This document shows positions 43,318 to 53,295 of a stretch of 56,226 nt of DNA, one piece after another. The notes beneath the pieces were generated by a model. That model did not search any database. It was not told the DNA's origin and was given only the letters and a program-made list of their open reading frames with translations. The position numbers and the translations under genes are program-made. The stretch covers positions 1 to 56,226 of the forward strand of contig NZ_BJKL01000014.1 of assembly GCF_006538345.1 (NCBI RefSeq), in the 5' to 3' direction. The DNA is from Alteromonas sp. KUL49 (lineage in GTDB: Bacteria; Pseudomonadota; Gammaproteobacteria; Enterobacterales; Alteromonadaceae). Within the stretch, counting starts at the first letter, position 1. Every line of letters starts with the position of its first letter.

Positions 43318-44217
43318 TTGGTTTTAGTTCCACACACTAATTTTTCAATTTTATCTTGTAAGTTTACAGAGAAACGCATTGAGACGGTCGTCGGTATGGC
43401 TGTTTACCATGGCGACAATCTCGTGTGGATTGAAGAGGCTGTGGATAGTATTCTTCGCCAAACATACAGAACTTTCTTGTTCGTTATTGTTATAGACGGT
43501 GACATCTCAAAAGATGTAATGGCAACTCTATTGCAGAAGGCCGGTGATGACGAGCGCGTCGTGCTGACTAAAAACGCTGTCAATTCCGGATTGGCAGCAA
43601 GTATGAATAATGCTATTGCTTGGGTCTATCAATATTCACCTACCTTCTTCGTTAGGATGGACGCAGATGACATATCTGCACCCAATCGATTAGAGCGGCA
43701 GGTAGGGTACCTTCGTAAACACAAGCACATCTCAGTTTTAGGCTCTGCTCTCAATGAAGTAAACGAATTGGGAAAAAAAGTCGGAGCTCGCGTGATGCCA
43801 GCATCTCACGGTCAGATAGTAAGTTTGCTCCCACGACGCTGCTCCATGAATCACCCCACGCTGGTCATACGGTACTCAGTGTTTGAGCATGGTTTTCGTT
43901 ACGATCCAGACTTAAGAAATACTCAAGATTATTTTCTTTGGATAACATTAGCTTCGAGCGGTTTTGTGTTTAGAAATCTTAAAGACAAACTACTGGATTT
44001 CCGCAGAGTTAATGACTTTTATAAACGTCGAGGTCTAATGAAGTCCATCAACGAGTTTAGGGCAAGGTTTTTTGCCATGAGAAAATTAGGTAAAATAACC
44101 CCGTTAAACGTTGTCTACGCTTTCGCGGTACTCACGCTGAGATTGTTGCCAAGTCATTTTGTGAAAGTCGCTTATAAACTGGACAGACACATGTTGAATA
44201 GGTTTGGAAAACATTGA
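43318..44217 (+). CDS. glycosyltransferase family 2
   Basis: 299 aa from TTG 43318, start uncertain: no good ribosome site, and the first in-frame ATG (43396) would cut into the domain. GT-A fold motifs: VVGMAVYHGDNLVWIEEAVDSILRQ, the donor-binding VRMDADDISAPNRLERQVGYL (DxD as DADD), and MNHPTLVIR. Soluble with a basic C-terminal region rich in aromatic and Leu residues. Overlaps the next gene by TTGA. Sugar unknown. Confidence 0.85.
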   Translation: MVLVPHTNFSILSCKFTEKRIETVVGMAVYHGDNLVWIEEAVDSILRQTYRTFLFVIVIDGDISKDVMATLLQKAGDDERVVLTKNAVNSGLAASMNNAIAWVYQYSPTFFVRMDADDISAPNRLERQVGYLRKHKHISVLGSALNEVNELGKKVGARVMPASHGQIVSLLPRRCSMNHPTLVIRYSVFEHGFRYDPDLRNTQDYFLWITLASSGFVFRNLKDKLLDFRRVNDFYKRRGLMKSINEFRARFFAMRKLGKITPLNVVYAFAVLTLRLLPSHFVKVAYKLDRHMLNRFGKH

Positions 44218-45074
44218 AACTTGGCATTGTTATAGTTCTCTACAATCCAGATATTCGACATGTGAGCTCCATTGTAAATAGTTTTCTATCACATAATGTT
44301 AGCGTTGCTCTCATTGATAATTCCCCTGAATCAAAAGCCTTTACCGCGGAATCGGCGTCTCACTATCTGCACTTTCCCGAGAATATTGGTATTGCAAAAG
44401 CGCAAAATGAAGGTATGCGGCTGCTTTTCGATGAGGATTGTGAGCGTGTGATGTTACTCGATCAAGACAGTCATATTACTGTTACTGATTTGTTTAAGCT
44501 GAACGGGCAGTTTTCTGAAATTGCTAGCTCAAGATTTATTGCTGCGATTGGACCTTCAATACTTTGTGAATTCTCGAACACTATTGAGAAGCCCCGAGTT
44601 CAGCGCGAACAAAAGTCTGATAACGAAGTTAAACAAGTCAGGCAAATAATAGCGTCTGGAATGCTGCTATCAAAAGAAGCGTTTGAATGTGTAGGAGCTA
44701 AAGAAGTAGAACTATTTATAGACGGCGTTGATCACGAATGGTGTTGGCGCGCCGCTGTGAAAGGTTTCGGGGTTTATAAATCCGAACTCGTTGTTATGCG
44801 TCACAAGCAAGGCGATGATAGGGTCAGATGCTGTGGTATAACCTTTAAACAGGGCGCCCCGGTCAGACTTTACTATCAGTTTAGAAACATCTTTATTCTC
44901 ACTAGACGCGGCTACGTCCCTTTTTATTGGAAAATTCGTAATCTTTTCGCAATACCAATACGGTATTTTGTTAATCGTTTTGTTTTCACTAATGGTAGTG
45001 AAAGGGCGCGTTACATGCACCAAGGAATTAAAGATGGGCTTGGTGATTCACGGGGTCGAATTAAAAAAATATAG
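44214..45074 (+). CDS. glycosyltransferase family 2, rhamnosyltransferase-like
   Basis: 286 aa from TTG 44214, overlapping the previous stop. Motifs LGIVIVLYNPD, LIDNSP, ENIGIAKAQNEGM, MLLDQDS (DxD-like) and IDGVDHEWCWRAAVKGFGVY resemble the WbbL/RfbF rhamnosyltransferase group. Linkage and sugar cannot be told from sequence. Last of the three plus-strand assembly genes before galU. Confidence 0.82.
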   Translation: MKLGIVIVLYNPDIRHVSSIVNSFLSHNVSVALIDNSPESKAFTAESASHYLHFPENIGIAKAQNEGMRLLFDEDCERVMLLDQDSHITVTDLFKLNGQFSEIASSRFIAAIGPSILCEFSNTIEKPRVQREQKSDNEVKQVRQIIASGMLLSKEAFECVGAKEVELFIDGVDHEWCWRAAVKGFGVYKSELVVMRHKQGDDRVRCCGITFKQGAPVRLYYQFRNIFILTRRGYVPFYWKIRNLFAIPIRYFVNRFVFTNGSERARYMHQGIKDGLGDSRGRIKKI

Positions 45075-45405
45075 TGTGCAATAATGGTGCGCTGAATTTC
45101 ACTGTTTTGGTGCCATTGTGCTAAATTGGTGCTTTCGATGAGTTGTTGCCACAAAAAATGTTGTCAGTTGGTAAGTGTGTAAACATACTTGCAAACGTTT
45201 TCAGCGTTCGTATTTTAATAGCATAGTTAAGCTAACCTATTATTATACGGGCCAAAATTTTTTAAGTTTAATATTTGAACTATTTTACAATAACGTAAAC
45301 CATTAAGTATTAATGGATGAGAACACCGGTTGGTCGATACCCATGGAATGTTGTTTGCATTCTCGTTATCGAACCGAGGTTTATCAGTACAAGGATATAT
45401 ATAAA
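45075..45405 (+). promoter_or_regulatory. AT-rich region upstream of galU
   Basis: No gene. It contains an imperfect palindrome (45171-45179 / 45184-45192, GTAAGTGTG...CATACTTGC, 7 of 9 pairs) that may be an operator, and AT-rich sequence suited to a promoter before galU. A frame open from 45313 is only a leader of galU. Confidence 0.35.
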
Positions 45406-46302
45406 ATGAGTCAGGTCAAAAAAGCCGTTATTCCTGTTGCTGGATTGGGAACAAGAATGCTACCAGCCACCAAAGCGATCCCGAAAGAGATGCTTCCTGT
45501 GGTTGACAAGCCACTGATACAGTACGTTGTAAAGGAATGCGTTGCGGCGGGGCTGAAAGAAATTATTTTGGTTACTCACGCGAGTAAAAACAGTATTGAG
45601 AACCACTTTGATACTTCATTTGAGTTGGAAGCTACCTTAGAAACTCGCGTGAAGCGTCAGTTACTAGAGGAAGTTCAATCAATCTGTCCCAAAGATGTAA
45701 CGATCATGCACGTACGTCAAGGTGTTGCTAATGGTCTAGGACACGCCATATTATGCGCTCGTCCTCTTGTCGGCGATGCACCATTTGCTGTGGTCTTGCC
45801 GGACGTTATTATTGATGACGTAGCGAGTGATGCTAAGAAAGACAATCTCGCAGACATGGTTGCCAAGTTTAACACGAGTCAGGTGAGTCAAGTAATGGTC
45901 GAGAAAGTACCAGAGGAAGACATCACTAAATTCGGTATTGTGGACCTAGATGGTGCGGGTATTGAACCTGGCGACTCAGCAAAAATTCATAAGATGGTGG
46001 AGAAGCCACCGCTGGAAGAAGCCCCTTCAGATCTAGCTATTGTTGGTAGGTACGTACTTTCACAAAACGTATGGGACTTACTTGAGTTTACTCCGCCGGG
46101 TGCGGGTGGTGAGATTCAGCTTACTGATGCTATTGACTCATTGATGAAAGTCGAACAGGTCGATGCCTACTCAATGAAGGGTAAGAGCCACGATTGTGGT
46201 AGTAAGTTGGGTTATATGATGGCGAATGTAGAATATGCACTACGTCATCCTCAACTAGGTGAAGAATTCAAATCATTTTTAAAAGAAAAGCTCGAAGAAT
46301 AA
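45406..46302 (+). CDS. galU: UTP-glucose-1-phosphate uridylyltransferase
   Basis: 298 aa from ATG 45406 (AAGGA nearby). Makes UDP-glucose. Seen: nucleotide-binding [79 protein letters not shown] and [12 protein letters not shown]. With galE this supplies UDP-Glc/UDP-Gal to the neighbouring glycan genes. Confidence 0.96.
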   Translation: MSQVKKAVIPVAGLGTRMLPATKAIPKEMLPVVDKPLIQYVVKECVAAGLKEIILVTHASKNSIENHFDTSFELEATLETRVKRQLLEEVQSICPKDVTIMHVRQGVANGLGHAILCARPLVGDAPFAVVLPDVIIDDVASDAKKDNLADMVAKFNTSQVSQVMVEKVPEEDITKFGIVDLDGAGIEPGDSAKIHKMVEKPPLEEAPSDLAIVGRYVLSQNVWDLLEFTPPGAGGEIQLTDAIDSLMKVEQVDAYSMKGKSHDCGSKLGYMMANVEYALRHPQLGEEFKSFLKEKLEE

Positions 46303-46324
46303 TTACTCTAAACACTATTTTCGT

Positions 46325-46353
46325 AAAAAGCCCTGAACTTTTCAGGGCTTTTT
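46325..46353 (+). terminator. galU terminator
   Basis: AAAAAGCCCTGAA (46325-46337) / TTCAGGGCTTTTT (46341-46353), 3-nt loop. Confidence 0.93.
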
Positions 46354-46465
46354 CATATGTGGGTCAGATTTCTACCCTAATCAATTTCGCAGTTCGTATT
46401 TGGCGGCTTTATTGTTCAGTAATGCACCAAAAATAAACTACGGCAAGGATTGACCGAACATAGCC

Positions 46466-46768
46466 TCAGTGAACGATGACAAATGGAGTGAGCTTTTCTA
46501 GGATCGTATGGCCAATACCCTTCACTTCAGTAAGTTGCTCTACCTCTAAAAAAGGTCCTACTGTCTCTCTGTACGTCACAATAGCACTAGCTTTCGATTT
46601 TCCGATTCCGGGAAGTGCTTGAAGCTGCTCCACAGTTGCAGAGTTTAAATCTAGTTTTTCAGATACTTCCGTACTCGCAGTCATGACGGAGTTGGGCTCG
46701 GCGTTAGCACAATCTATTTGAAATGCCAAAGTGGTGAGCAAAAGTAGAGAGGTTAATAGTCGTTTCAT
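46466..46768 (-). CDS. comEA: ComEA-like helix-hairpin-helix DNA-binding protein
   Basis: 100 aa: signal peptide (about 1-23, ending near ANAE) then two helix-hairpin-helix motifs (LDLNSATVEQLQALPGIGKSKASAIVTYR; FLEVEQLTEVKGIGHTILEKL). Periplasmic DNA-binding protein of this short form pulls in DNA during natural transformation in Vibrio. Stand-alone gene, no other competence genes adjacent. Confidence 0.9.
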   Translation of the reverse strand: MKRLLTSLLLLTTLAFQIDCANAEPNSVMTASTEVSEKLDLNSATVEQLQALPGIGKSKASAIVTYRETVGPFLEVEQLTEVKGIGHTILEKLTPFVIVH

Positions 46769-46859
46769 CGTCTTTCCTTATATCGTTAAGTACATCATTT
46801 GTACGATTGTGATATTAGGTGAATGAAATTATTTGAGTAGACCAGTTTTAGATCAGTAT

Positions 46860-46892
46860 AAAAAAGGCCCGAGTACAAAACATACCCGGGCC
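46860..46892 (-). terminator. terminator of the isocitrate dehydrogenase gene
   Basis: Minus-strand stem GGCCCGGGTA (46883-46892) / TACTCGGGCC (46866-46875, one mismatch), followed by six U (A-run 46860-46865). Confidence 0.85.
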
Positions 46893-46915
46893 TCTACAAG
46901 ATAGGCTGACTTATC

Positions 46916-47923
46916 TTATAAGCGCTCTAAGAGTGCTTCTGTGAACTCAGTTGTACCCGCTTCACCACCTAGGTCACGTGTGGTTCTGTCACCAGATTCA
47001 ATAACATCTTTAAGTGCACTACGGATTTTCTCTGCTTTGTCACCCATCTCTAGGTATTCAAGCATTTGTGCTGCTGCAAGGATCACAGAGGTAGGGTTAG
47101 CTAAGTTCTTTCCAGCAATATCTGGCGCTGAGCCGTGAACCGCTTCAAAAATAGCGCAATCTTCACCAATATTGGCGCCAGGAGCCATTCCTAGTCCACC
47201 TACAAGACCTGCACAAAGGTCAGACAATATGTCACCAAATAGGTTTGTGGTGACAATTACATCAAACTGATGTGGGTTCATAACAAGCTGCATGCAGGTG
47301 TTATCAACAATCATTTCTGCAGATTCTATATCCGGATAGCGCTCACCGACTTCACGAGCGACTTTTAAGAATAGACCTGAAGTTGATTTAAGAATGTTAG
47401 CTTTGTGAACCGCAGTCACTTTTTTGCGTCCTTCGCGACGAGCCAGCTCATATGCGAAAGTAACGATTTTTTCCGCGCCATCACGAGTAATCTTACTCAT
47501 CGCTTCTGCTTCAGTACCGTCTTCAGATACGACTTGTCCAAGACCAGAGTACATACCCTGTGTATTTTCGCGGACTGTGATGATGTCGATATCTTCGTAG
47601 CGTGCTTTGGTGCCTTTGAACGAACGCACTGGGCGCAGGTTAGCGTATAACTTGAATTGCTTACGTAAGCTAACATTAATTGATGTGAAACCTTCACCTA
47701 CAGGAGTCGTCAGTGGACCTTTAAGCGCCACTTTATTTTTCGCGATAAGGTCTAGCGTTTCTTGTGGCAACAACTCACCGTGCTCTTCTAATGCTACTAA
47801 GCCGGCGTCTGCATAATCGTAAGCGAAATCACAGCCAACTTTATCAAGAATTTTTGTGGTTGCATCGATGATATCTGGGCCGATGCCGTCACCGCGGATG
47901 ACCGTAATGCGTTGCTGAGTCAT
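46916..47923 (-). CDS. isocitrate dehydrogenase, NAD-dependent type
   Basis: 335 aa beta-decarboxylating dehydrogenase: [52 protein letters not shown] (catalytic Lys), [11 protein letters not shown] (metal Asp) and [14 protein letters not shown] (NAD-type loop). The [11 protein letters not shown] segment separates it from LeuB ([10 protein letters not shown]) and points to the NAD-type isocitrate group related to mitochondrial IDH3. Substrate is by family inference. Stand-alone gene with its own terminator. Confidence 0.88.
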   Translation of the reverse strand: MTQQRITVIRGDGIGPDIIDATTKILDKVGCDFAYDYADAGLVALEEHGELLPQETLDLIAKNKVALKGPLTTPVGEGFTSINVSLRKQFKLYANLRPVRSFKGTKARYEDIDIITVRENTQGMYSGLGQVVSEDGTEAEAMSKITRDGAEKIVTFAYELARREGRKKVTAVHKANILKSTSGLFLKVAREVGERYPDIESAEMIVDNTCMQLVMNPHQFDVIVTTNLFGDILSDLCAGLVGGLGMAPGANIGEDCAIFEAVHGSAPDIAGKNLANPTSVILAAAQMLEYLEMGDKAEKIRSALKDVIESGDRTTRDLGGEAGTTEFTEALLERL

Positions 47924-48171
47924 GGAGGGATCCTTAGGTAATTCTAATGTCTAAATCGTTAGGTTTGTCTAATTGTAGTCTGGCGCAAAGAACTCGCCAA
48001 ATTGGTGTCTGCTCCTACAGGTAGAGACAGCGCTTAAACCCGCGTATTCTATACGATTCAGTAAAAAATATGTAGCTGATATAGTCGGTATTCACAGACC
48101 GAATGGGGATTGTTTTTATCGGTTGAAATGTGTGATTGGCTTTGGTTTTATTTGTCTTGTTTTGAGCGGTT

Positions 48172-49801
48172 TTATAGTGGGCACCACAACACATCACTAA
48201 GTTCATTTTGGATACTCTCTATATCCGGCAGTCCTAAATCGAGAGTCGCTAATAACTGTTTTAGTTGATTGGATGTTAAGTTATCCCTCGCTTGTATCCC
48301 AAATAGCAGTTCTCTCGCTAGACCAAAAGAAAGTTGAATAACCGCATGCTCGTTTTTTTAGTGATGCTGACACTTGGTGATGAAGTAAGCTAGACTGATG
48401 AATCATTATTCGAGTGCGTTTAGCTTGATGCCATTTTCCAGCGAGCTCTCCTGCAACATCGTGCCACTGACCATCGAGTATGAGATTAAATGTGCTGTTC
48501 GGTTGGAAGTATCCCGAAAGGCCCACTGGAAGGGACGTACGTACTTTGAGTCCGGGCAACGTAAACAGTGGAGCGCACATGAAGGTGATAATTAAACCTG
48601 CGTTCTGTGGCGTGAGGTTTAAGTTACAACGCGTGCAAAGAATACTAGCTATATGAGAGGCAATAGTCGTGAACTGAATACTTAAGGCCCTCAATGGATA
48701 GTAGTGTTGCGTCAGTCGTTCCATCAATGCAAACTGAACTAACATATCGCCGACGCGCTCAATTCCATAAGTAAGGACGGCCTGTTTAATGTTACTAACG
48801 GGCAGTTGTAATCTATTGTCGTGACTCGCCGAAGAGAGCAAAAAGTGGCTGAAAGCGTCGTGTTCATCTATTTGCTTACTAAGATTGTTGATATTGACCT
48901 TAGTACTCTGCAATGTATCAATGATAGACGTTAGTGAGCCTGGTGGCCTGATCAGAGGGTATGTGTTAGGTAGTAATGATTTCCCAGCCCTTGCGTCTAT
49001 AAACTCTTTGTTATTGTCGAATGCTATTAAGTATTCTTTCAGCGAAGTTGAAGGGGAGTAGCCGCTGAGAACTATTGAATTTGGTGCAAGCCAATGAACT
49101 TCATCTGAGCCATCATTTAATAATATGCATACCTTTTCCTGATCTGCGGCCAACACTGTTGCTGGTATGTCTTTGAAGAGCACAGATGAAAGGGGGAGTG
49201 TGCGTTCAAATAGTAGAAGCAATCGAGCCAGGAATTCCCTGTCGCCAACGTTTGCGTTTGCTGCACATTCGGATATCGTTTTTGTTTGAGACTGAGTTGA
49301 ACCAACACTCGCGATAACTGTTCCTATGAGTGCTTTTCTTTGAATACTGCTGAGTGACGATGCCGTAACATACTTCATCGCGTTTTTACTGAACATCACT
49401 TTTTGAAGCACAATAATATCGAGCCAGATGTTCAATTGCTTACGGGTGAGAAACTTACGAAAGCGCGCCGCCAGAGGTTTGAACTTATCACCTATTTGCT
49501 TTCTTTGAACACTAATCCAGTACACAGCCACAATAGAGGCAAGAACATGTTGAATGAAGTGCTCGTTGGCATTATTCGCTTTTTGACTGATATATACTGC
49601 GAGGAGCGTTCTAGTGATACTCGACGTTTCTGAAGGTGCACAGCGAAGCATCGCAAATGCCAAGTGAGGGTTTGCCTTGCCGAAACTCACCACAGACTTT
49701 CCGATATTTAGGCAGAAATTAACGAGTTTCCTGGGGTCAGTGTTCGCAGGCGGTAAAGATTTATGAAGTTGTGACAACTCGTTAAAATAACGAATGTCCA
49801 T
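48172..49801 (-). CDS. HDOD domain protein, frameshifted near the C-terminus
   Basis: As read, the frame stops at 48281 with an atypical basic tail. Removing one T from the T7 run at 48353-48359 continues the frame as NEHAVIQLSFGLARELLFGI to TAA 48172, giving 542 aa. The second half has an HDOD-type core (LLSSASHDNRLQLPVSNIKQ, YGIERVGDMLVQFALMERL, YYPLRALSIQ). HDOD proteins act in signalling and often accompany c-di-GMP genes. The N-terminal half is unassigned. It begins 6 bp after the DUF3192 gene, so the two form an operon. Confidence 0.8.
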
Positions 49802-49807
49802 GCATTA

Positions 49808-50182
49808 CTAGCTCTCTTGGTAACTGGAGTAAGCACCCTCTCCCCAAGCAATCAGTTTATCGTTTTCAAACAATAGTGGGGTGCATTCATCTTGCGTTGT
49901 TAAACCGTCAGCACGTACGTGCTGAGTGCGATAAAACATCACTTGTATAGTTGTTCCATCTTCAATTTTTGCTTCAGTAATATCCGGTGAGCCAAGCAGC
50001 GCCAGTACTTCTTCTCGGGTGATGCCGAGTTTAAGTTTAGTAATTTGAACTTTGTTGTACGCCTCGCGATCTTGCCAATCCATGTTTTCAGGTTTGTCGG
50101 GATAAAATGCGACAACCAAAAATACAAAAATAGCATACAGTGCAATACCTGAGACGATCAAACGAGTTACTTTAGAGTTCAT
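49808..50182 (-). CDS. DUF3192 protein, membrane-anchored
   Basis: 124 aa with an N-terminal membrane anchor (about 7-27) and an extracytoplasmic domain with LGITREEVLALLGSPDI, VMFYRTQHVRADGLTT and DECTPLLFENDKLIAWGEGAYS. The pattern of a G-x-x-x-x-x-V-x-x-x-L/M-G turn followed by a strand and a C-terminal W-G hints at a BamE/SmpA-like fold (inference). A paralogue lies at 55051-55422. Confidence 0.85.
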   Translation of the reverse strand: MNSKVTRLIVSGIALYAIFVFLVVAFYPDKPENMDWQDREAYNKVQITKLKLGITREEVLALLGSPDITEAKIEDGTTIQVMFYRTQHVRADGLTTQDECTPLLFENDKLIAWGEGAYSSYQES

Positions 50183-50305
50183 GGCGATATCTTGCTAATT
50201 TCCTTTGATGTAAGCAGCTTTGGCCAGTAGACAATTACTTATACCAAGATGCGAACGTGTTACCCTTGTTCATAGTGTACTTAAAAAACACGTTGGCAAC
50301 ATGCA

Positions 50306-51688
50306 TTAATCGTAACCAATTACTACATCATCGCTTTTTACCTTGTAACAGGGCACATAAGTGCTACCGGGAAGTTTCATTCTGTGTTGGGTTACGAAAC
50401 TTTCTAACAGTTTATCTAATTGCTGCATGAGCTTTGTATCGCCATCGATTTCAAAAGGGCCAAACTCTTTTATTTGTGCTATTCCCTCAGCTTTTACATT
50501 ACCTGCGACAATTCCGGAGAAGGCTTTACGTAAGACTACGGCTAAATCGGCTGCTGATTGGTTCTGATGTAGTGCCAGTGAAGCCATTGTTTCATGGGTG
50601 GGATCAAAAGGATGTTGGAATGCGTGTTCGATCTTGAGTGACCAGTTGAAACTGAAAGCATCCCCCATAGCTTCTCGGTAAGATTTTACTTTTGCCAGTC
50701 CGCGGCACATTGCGCGAGCAACTTCAACGGGGTCGTCGATGATAATTTGATATTTACTTTGTGCATCACTACCCAGGGTTTCTCCGATAAACTCGTCTAT
50801 GGCTTCAAAGTATTGTTCTGAACCCACTGGACCTGTAAGAATGATAGGTAAAGGTTGTCGACTATTTTGTTCGTTGAGCAAAATACCGAGAATATAAAGT
50901 AACTCTTCGGCGGTTCCTGCGCCGCCTGGAAATATAATGACGCCATGTGCCAGACGAACAAAAGCCTCTAAGCGCTTCTCTATATCGGGCATAACAATTA
51001 GTTCGTTAACGATGGCATTGGGTGGCTCTGCAGCAATGATACTGGGCTCGGAAATGCCAATATAACGCCCTTCTTTGTATCTTTGTTTGGCATGACCAAT
51101 AGTCGCACCTTTCATCGGCCCTTTCATTGCCCCTGGGCCACATCCGGTACAAATATTTAGCGCCCTCAATCCGAGTTGGTAACCCACCTCTTTGGTATAC
51201 TTGTACTCATGTGGTTTTATAGAATGCCCCCCCCAACAAACGATGGTATTCAGGTTATCGTTACCTTCTAACGCATTCGCATGCCGCAGCATGTCAAAAA
51301 CCGCATCGGTAATTTCTGCACCGGAAAAGGTTCTTGGCTGGTTTGATAATGGGTACTTGTTACCCATATATAGTAAGTCGCGAAGCACAGCAAATAGGTG
51401 CTCATGGACCCCCTTTAACAACACGCCATCCACAAAAGCGACCTGTGGAGGATTGATTAGCTCTATTTTTACGCCACGCTCTCTGCGAACTAATCTGATA
51501 TCAAAGTCTTTGTAGGGCTCGAATAATACTTCGAAGTTATCCTCGTCAACACCGCTGTTTAATACTGCTAGGGCACAGTTTCGGAACAATCTGAACAGTT
51601 CACTGCCAGTTGAATCCTGTAGGTTAGCCACCTCTCCTTGTGAAAGTTGACTCATCCATCCTACTGGATTCAGCTGAAGTGTATTCAC
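50306..51688 (-). CDS. ppnN: nucleotide 5'-monophosphate nucleosidase PpnN (YgdH)
   Basis: 460 aa (E. coli 454). LOG-family core PGGAGTAEELLYILG with CWGGHS and NICTGCGPGAMKGPMKGA, plus the YgdH N-terminal (LFRNCALAVLNSG, RRERGVKIELINPPQVAFVDG) and C-terminal (AFSGIVAGNVK, HRMKLPGSTYVPCY) extensions. It cleaves ribose phosphate from purine and pyrimidine monophosphates; E. coli PpnN is known to bind (p)ppGpp. The GTG start 51688 overlaps the stop of the GGDEF gene (GTGA). Confidence 0.96.
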   Translation of the reverse strand: MNTLQLNPVGWMSQLSQGEVANLQDSTGSELFRLFRNCALAVLNSGVDEDNFEVLFEPYKDFDIRLVRRERGVKIELINPPQVAFVDGVLLKGVHEHLFAVLRDLLYMGNKYPLSNQPRTFSGAEITDAVFDMLRHANALEGNDNLNTIVCWGGHSIKPHEYKYTKEVGYQLGLRALNICTGCGPGAMKGPMKGATIGHAKQRYKEGRYIGISEPSIIAAEPPNAIVNELIVMPDIEKRLEAFVRLAHGVIIFPGGAGTAEELLYILGILLNEQNSRQPLPIILTGPVGSEQYFEAIDEFIGETLGSDAQSKYQIIIDDPVEVARAMCRGLAKVKSYREAMGDAFSFNWSLKIEHAFQHPFDPTHETMASLALHQNQSAADLAVVLRKAFSGIVAGNVKAEGIAQIKEFGPFEIDGDTKLMQQLDKLLESFVTQHRMKLPGSTYVPCYKVKSDDVVIGYD

Positions 51689-53223
51689 TGGGGGAAGTCC
51701 TCATCTGTGATAACTTGATTGCGACCGTGACGTTTTGCGTGATAAAGATAGGTGTCTGCACGCTCAAATGCATCGTCAGATTGGTCGCCGGTAGAAAAGC
51801 TAGTTGCACCGATGGATGCAGTAATTGTGACCTTCTCCTTTTTAAATTTGAACGGTAGTGCTGCTAGCGACATTCGTAAAGTCTCTAGGCGAGACTTTAA
51901 TTGCTCGCCCGCAACGTCATGTAGTAACAAAATGAACTCTTCTCCACCCCAGCGTGCAATAAACTCGTTGTCTTGCAATTGCTGCCTGAGGTGTTTTCCC
52001 ATCACTTGCAGGGTTTTATCACCTGCAGCATGACCAAATTTATCATTGATTGATTTGAAGTGGTCAATGTCGAGGATGGCTACAGATAGGTCTCCTCCAG
52101 ACTTCTTCCAATGAATAAAACTTTTACCGAGTTTATCGTTATAAGCTTGGCGATTAGGCAAACGTGTCAATGGATCTGTTTGACTCAACATCAGCTGTTC
52201 GGCGAGCTTTTTCTTATACTGCAGCGTTTGTTTTTGAAGCTTAACAATTTGCGACTGCATGGCATTAAAGGTCGCCATGAGTACTTCTTGTCCTGCTTTG
52301 TCAGATTCCTCTTGCGAATGCAATGTACTTGTAAGCTCAGATATTGCGCTTTGTGCTTGCGTTTTTAAGTCTTCCAATGAATCGCTATCGTTGACAACAG
52401 CCTCGATATTCTCGATGTGAGAATATAGCTCAGTATGACCTGATTTTCGTTGTTCATATTGACTTTGAGTGTCGTCAATACTCAGTTGAATGTCGTTGTT
52501 AATGTTACCTAACGCATTGTGCAAGCTTTGAATAACTTTGCCCGTGATGCTTGCTTCAGACATTGCGTCTTGAACAATCATGCGTAGAACCACGACACAA
52601 CTTTTCAGCAATGCGTCTTCTGACACACCACTTGATAGCCTTTCACGTACTTTTACCAGTTGTAAATCGTTTGGCTTTCGTTTGGCGTAACTCTCGATGA
52701 GTAGATTGAGCTCTTCGAAAATAGATTTGTATAGGGGCTGCTTTTCTGGTTCAGTCTCACTCGTGTCTGGTTGAGGTACCGTTTTGGTACTGCCAGATTT
52801 TGTTGGTGATAGCTTTAGCGCCTTTCTGTGAAGGATCAAGGCTTTTTGAAATAAGGGATAAACGCGGAATAGGTCGTCCACAGGCTGATTTAATGCAACC
52901 AACTGCAGTGCCGCTTCTTTTGTGAGTTCAGGGTCAGAAGCTATGTCCTGCTGTAATGATTTTACAGAAGACTCCAACACTGACACCGTGTCCGCTGAGT
53001 ACTTTTTGACAGTGAGCTCTTGATGCTGAAGCGACCTATTTAGTTTGTTAATGCTTACGGTTGCCAGCGTGAAATTTGGCTTACCTGACAAATGACCTCG
53101 TAAAACCTGAAGTTCATTGTCTAAATCATCAGAGAAACCTTCGTAAAACGCGGAGAGACGCACAATAAACTGAGACAATAGTTCATTGTGCTGTTTGTAG
53201 GATTGTAGTTGCTTGTTGTCCAT
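51685..53223 (-). CDS. diguanylate cyclase (GGDEF) with coiled-coil N-terminus
   Basis: 512 aa from ATG 53223 (MDNKQLQSYKQH; AGAGAG upstream); an in-frame start at 53259 lacks support. No membrane segment. A long helical, Gln/Ser-rich region (about 1-340) precedes a GGDEF domain (about 345-505) with DPLTRLPNRQAYNDKL, DIDHFKSINDKFGHAAGD and active-site RWGGEEF, so c-di-GMP synthesis is likely. An RxxD inhibitory site is not obvious. Coupled to ppnN by a 4-bp overlap and preceded by queF on the same strand. Confidence 0.93.
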   Translation of the reverse strand: MDNKQLQSYKQHNELLSQFIVRLSAFYEGFSDDLDNELQVLRGHLSGKPNFTLATVSINKLNRSLQHQELTVKKYSADTVSVLESSVKSLQQDIASDPELTKEAALQLVALNQPVDDLFRVYPLFQKALILHRKALKLSPTKSGSTKTVPQPDTSETEPEKQPLYKSIFEELNLLIESYAKRKPNDLQLVKVRERLSSGVSEDALLKSCVVVLRMIVQDAMSEASITGKVIQSLHNALGNINNDIQLSIDDTQSQYEQRKSGHTELYSHIENIEAVVNDSDSLEDLKTQAQSAISELTSTLHSQEESDKAGQEVLMATFNAMQSQIVKLQKQTLQYKKKLAEQLMLSQTDPLTRLPNRQAYNDKLGKSFIHWKKSGGDLSVAILDIDHFKSINDKFGHAAGDKTLQVMGKHLRQQLQDNEFIARWGGEEFILLLHDVAGEQLKSRLETLRMSLAALPFKFKKEKVTITASIGATSFSTGDQSDDAFERADTYLYHAKRHGRNQVITDEDFPQ

Positions 53224-53295
53224 ATCTCTCTTCTTAACGCCAGAATACGGAATTGCCATCTTTTAAAATTAAACCTAAAAAGCGAAGAATGAAAA

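Noticed and set aside
45313..45405. GalU start at ATG 45313
   Set aside because: Adds 31 non-family residues; ATG 45406 has a better ribosome site and matches the family N-terminus.
48015..48170. Small open frame on the minus strand downstream of the HDOD gene
   Set aside because: Low-complexity composition, no ribosome site and no recognisable similarity; overlaps the corrected HDOD end.
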